Positions 33,741 to 34,337 of a stretch of 34,337 nucleotides of DNA are shown piece by piece. The notes below the pieces were generated by a model that saw only the letters and a program-made list of their open reading frames with translations, made no database searches and was not told the origin of the DNA. The position numbers and the translations under genes are program-made. Source of the stretch: Flavobacteriaceae bacterium (GTDB lineage Bacteria > Bacteroidota > Bacteroidia > Flavobacteriales > Flavobacteriaceae). The stretch spans positions 1 to 34,337 of the forward strand of contig JAKITV010000024.1 in the NCBI GenBank assembly GCA_021647885.1, in the 5' to 3' direction. Each line of letters opens with the position of its first letter. The stretch's first letter is position 1.

Positions 33741-34145
33741 CTAATTTTCAATTTCATCCATCTCTCCTTTAAGTTCAATATATTCTTCAATATTGCTATA
33801 AATAGTATCTTTTCGATAAATATAATGATAATAGGATGTATGTACATCTACTAACAATTTAATTTCTTTATCATTTTTTAAAATATCTTTCGGCTCGTTA
33901 ATTTTGCTAAAAAAAGTATTCGTATCATTATAAAGCAATACAAAAATATCGTCTACCCATAAATAGCCTTTAGGTTTTAATTTGTTATTATCGTTTTGAT
34001 AATACATTTGCTCTGTTTCAAAATTACTTGCTTTCAGATAAACATTTTTCTCATTACTATTTAACCAGTCAGTTCTTAAAAGAATAACATCGAGAAGAGA
34101 TTTTTTTTCTTTTATTTTCTCAATCATTCTGCTAATTGGCTTCAT
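33741..34145 (-). CDS. Protein of unknown function
   Basis: The 134-residue protein is hydrophilic, with no signal peptide or membrane segment. It begins with a basic helix (ISRMIEKIKEKKSLLDVILL) and has an aromatic-rich middle and end (GYLWVDDIFVLLY, TSYYHYIY, and the acidic tail ELKGEMDEIEN). A second Met at 34127 is an alternative start. I recognise no family. It stands alone between uvrA and a divergent gene at the right edge, and its composition is AT-rich like that of its neighbours. Confidence 0.6.
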   Translation of the reverse strand: MKPISRMIEKIKEKKSLLDVILLRTDWLNSNEKNVYLKASNFETEQMYYQNDNNKLKPKGYLWVDDIFVLLYNDTNTFFSKINEPKDILKNDKEIKLLVDVHTSYYHYIYRKDTIYSNIEEYIELKGEMDEIEN

Positions 34146-34237
34146 GATTATTTGATTTTTAATACGATGTGAAGCTTGAGTTTTTTGGAAAGAATTTACA
34201 TTAAACTTTTTGGCTAAGTTCTAATATAAATATGTTA

Positions 34238-34245
34238 TATCTTTG
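34238..34245 (+). promoter_or_regulatory. Putative -7 element for the gene at the right edge
   Basis: TATCTTTG matches TAnnTTTG, 18 bases before the ATG at 34263. The nearest TTTG (34209-34212) is 25 bases upstream, slightly far for a -33 element. Confidence 0.5.
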
Positions 34246-34262
34246 TTAAAAATACATTTTAT

Positions 34263-34337
34263 ATGATACCTACAGATTTCAGAGATTTTTTTGTTTCAAG
34301 TTCTTCAGCAGTTCAACAAGAAATAGTGTCTTCATTG
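34263..34337 (+). CDS. Start of a protein-coding gene cut by the window edge
   Basis: An ATG at 34263 opens a frame that runs without stop to the end of the window (25 codons, beginning MIPTDFRDFFVSSSS). A promoter-like -7 element lies just upstream and supports it. Too little is present to assign a family. Confidence 0.55.
   Translation, partial: MIPTDFRDFFVSSSSAVQQEIVSSL

Overview
The window looks like chromosomal DNA of a member of the Flavobacteriaceae (phylum Bacteroidota). The DNA is strongly AT-rich. Several upstream regions carry the Bacteroidota sigma factor -7 motif TAnnTTTG, and Shine-Dalgarno sequences are not obvious. Secreted proteins end in domains that look like type IX secretion (T9SS) sorting domains. 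The housekeeping proteins (MiaE, DnaX without zinc cysteines, DUF3822 next to RsmD, fused E1 alpha-beta) are of the flavobacterial type. I found no insertion sequence, prophage, CRISPR array, tRNA or rRNA gene.

Layout. 1-3743 (minus): a very large secreted protein with near-identical 79-residue HYR-like repeats, cut by the window edge, preceded in its operon by a small secreted protein. 4059-7989 (plus): a SixA-type phosphatase, a Ppx/GppA phosphatase and a two-gene ABC exporter. 7997-11231 (minus): a small T9SS-secreted protein, MiaE and DnaX. 11441-11880 (plus): the RNase P RNA gene with promoter and terminator. 11891-13970 (minus): RsmD, a DUF3822 protein and a membrane-anchored protein. 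14096-19387 (plus): a RecD/Pif1-like helicase, then an envelope-related cluster of KdsB, a HAD phosphatase, a chloramphenicol-acetyltransferase-fold protein, a KdnB-type iron alcohol dehydrogenase and a PlsC-like acyltransferase, closed by a strong terminator. 19664-19978 (minus): a YbjQ-family protein. 20059-25750 (minus): a four-subunit 2-oxoacid:ferredoxin oxidoreductase, a decayed membrane-protein gene, and a fused E1 of a 2-oxoacid dehydrogenase complex. 25927-33587 (minus): UvrA, a LOG-family protein, a secreted endonuclease/exonuclease/phosphatase-fold protein and an M1-peptidase-like protein that has lost its zinc site and is joined to a predicted outer-membrane barrel; these four are tightly packed. 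33741-34145 (minus): a protein of unknown function. The last 75 bases start another gene on the plus strand.

Most of the region is ordinary core genome. The observations most worth following up are: (1) an in-frame A AAA AAC site inside a 10-A run of dnaX, placed just after the clamp-loader core and followed two codons later by a -1-frame stop, which would give a gamma-like 358-residue product; (2) the M1-like/barrel fusion in which the HExxH motif and third zinc ligand are all replaced; (3) a perfect 16-bp palindrome just before sixA; (4) kdsB and kdnB in one cluster, which suggests 8-amino-Kdo in the lipopolysaccharide; and (5) a palindrome-bearing extension in the RNase P RNA.
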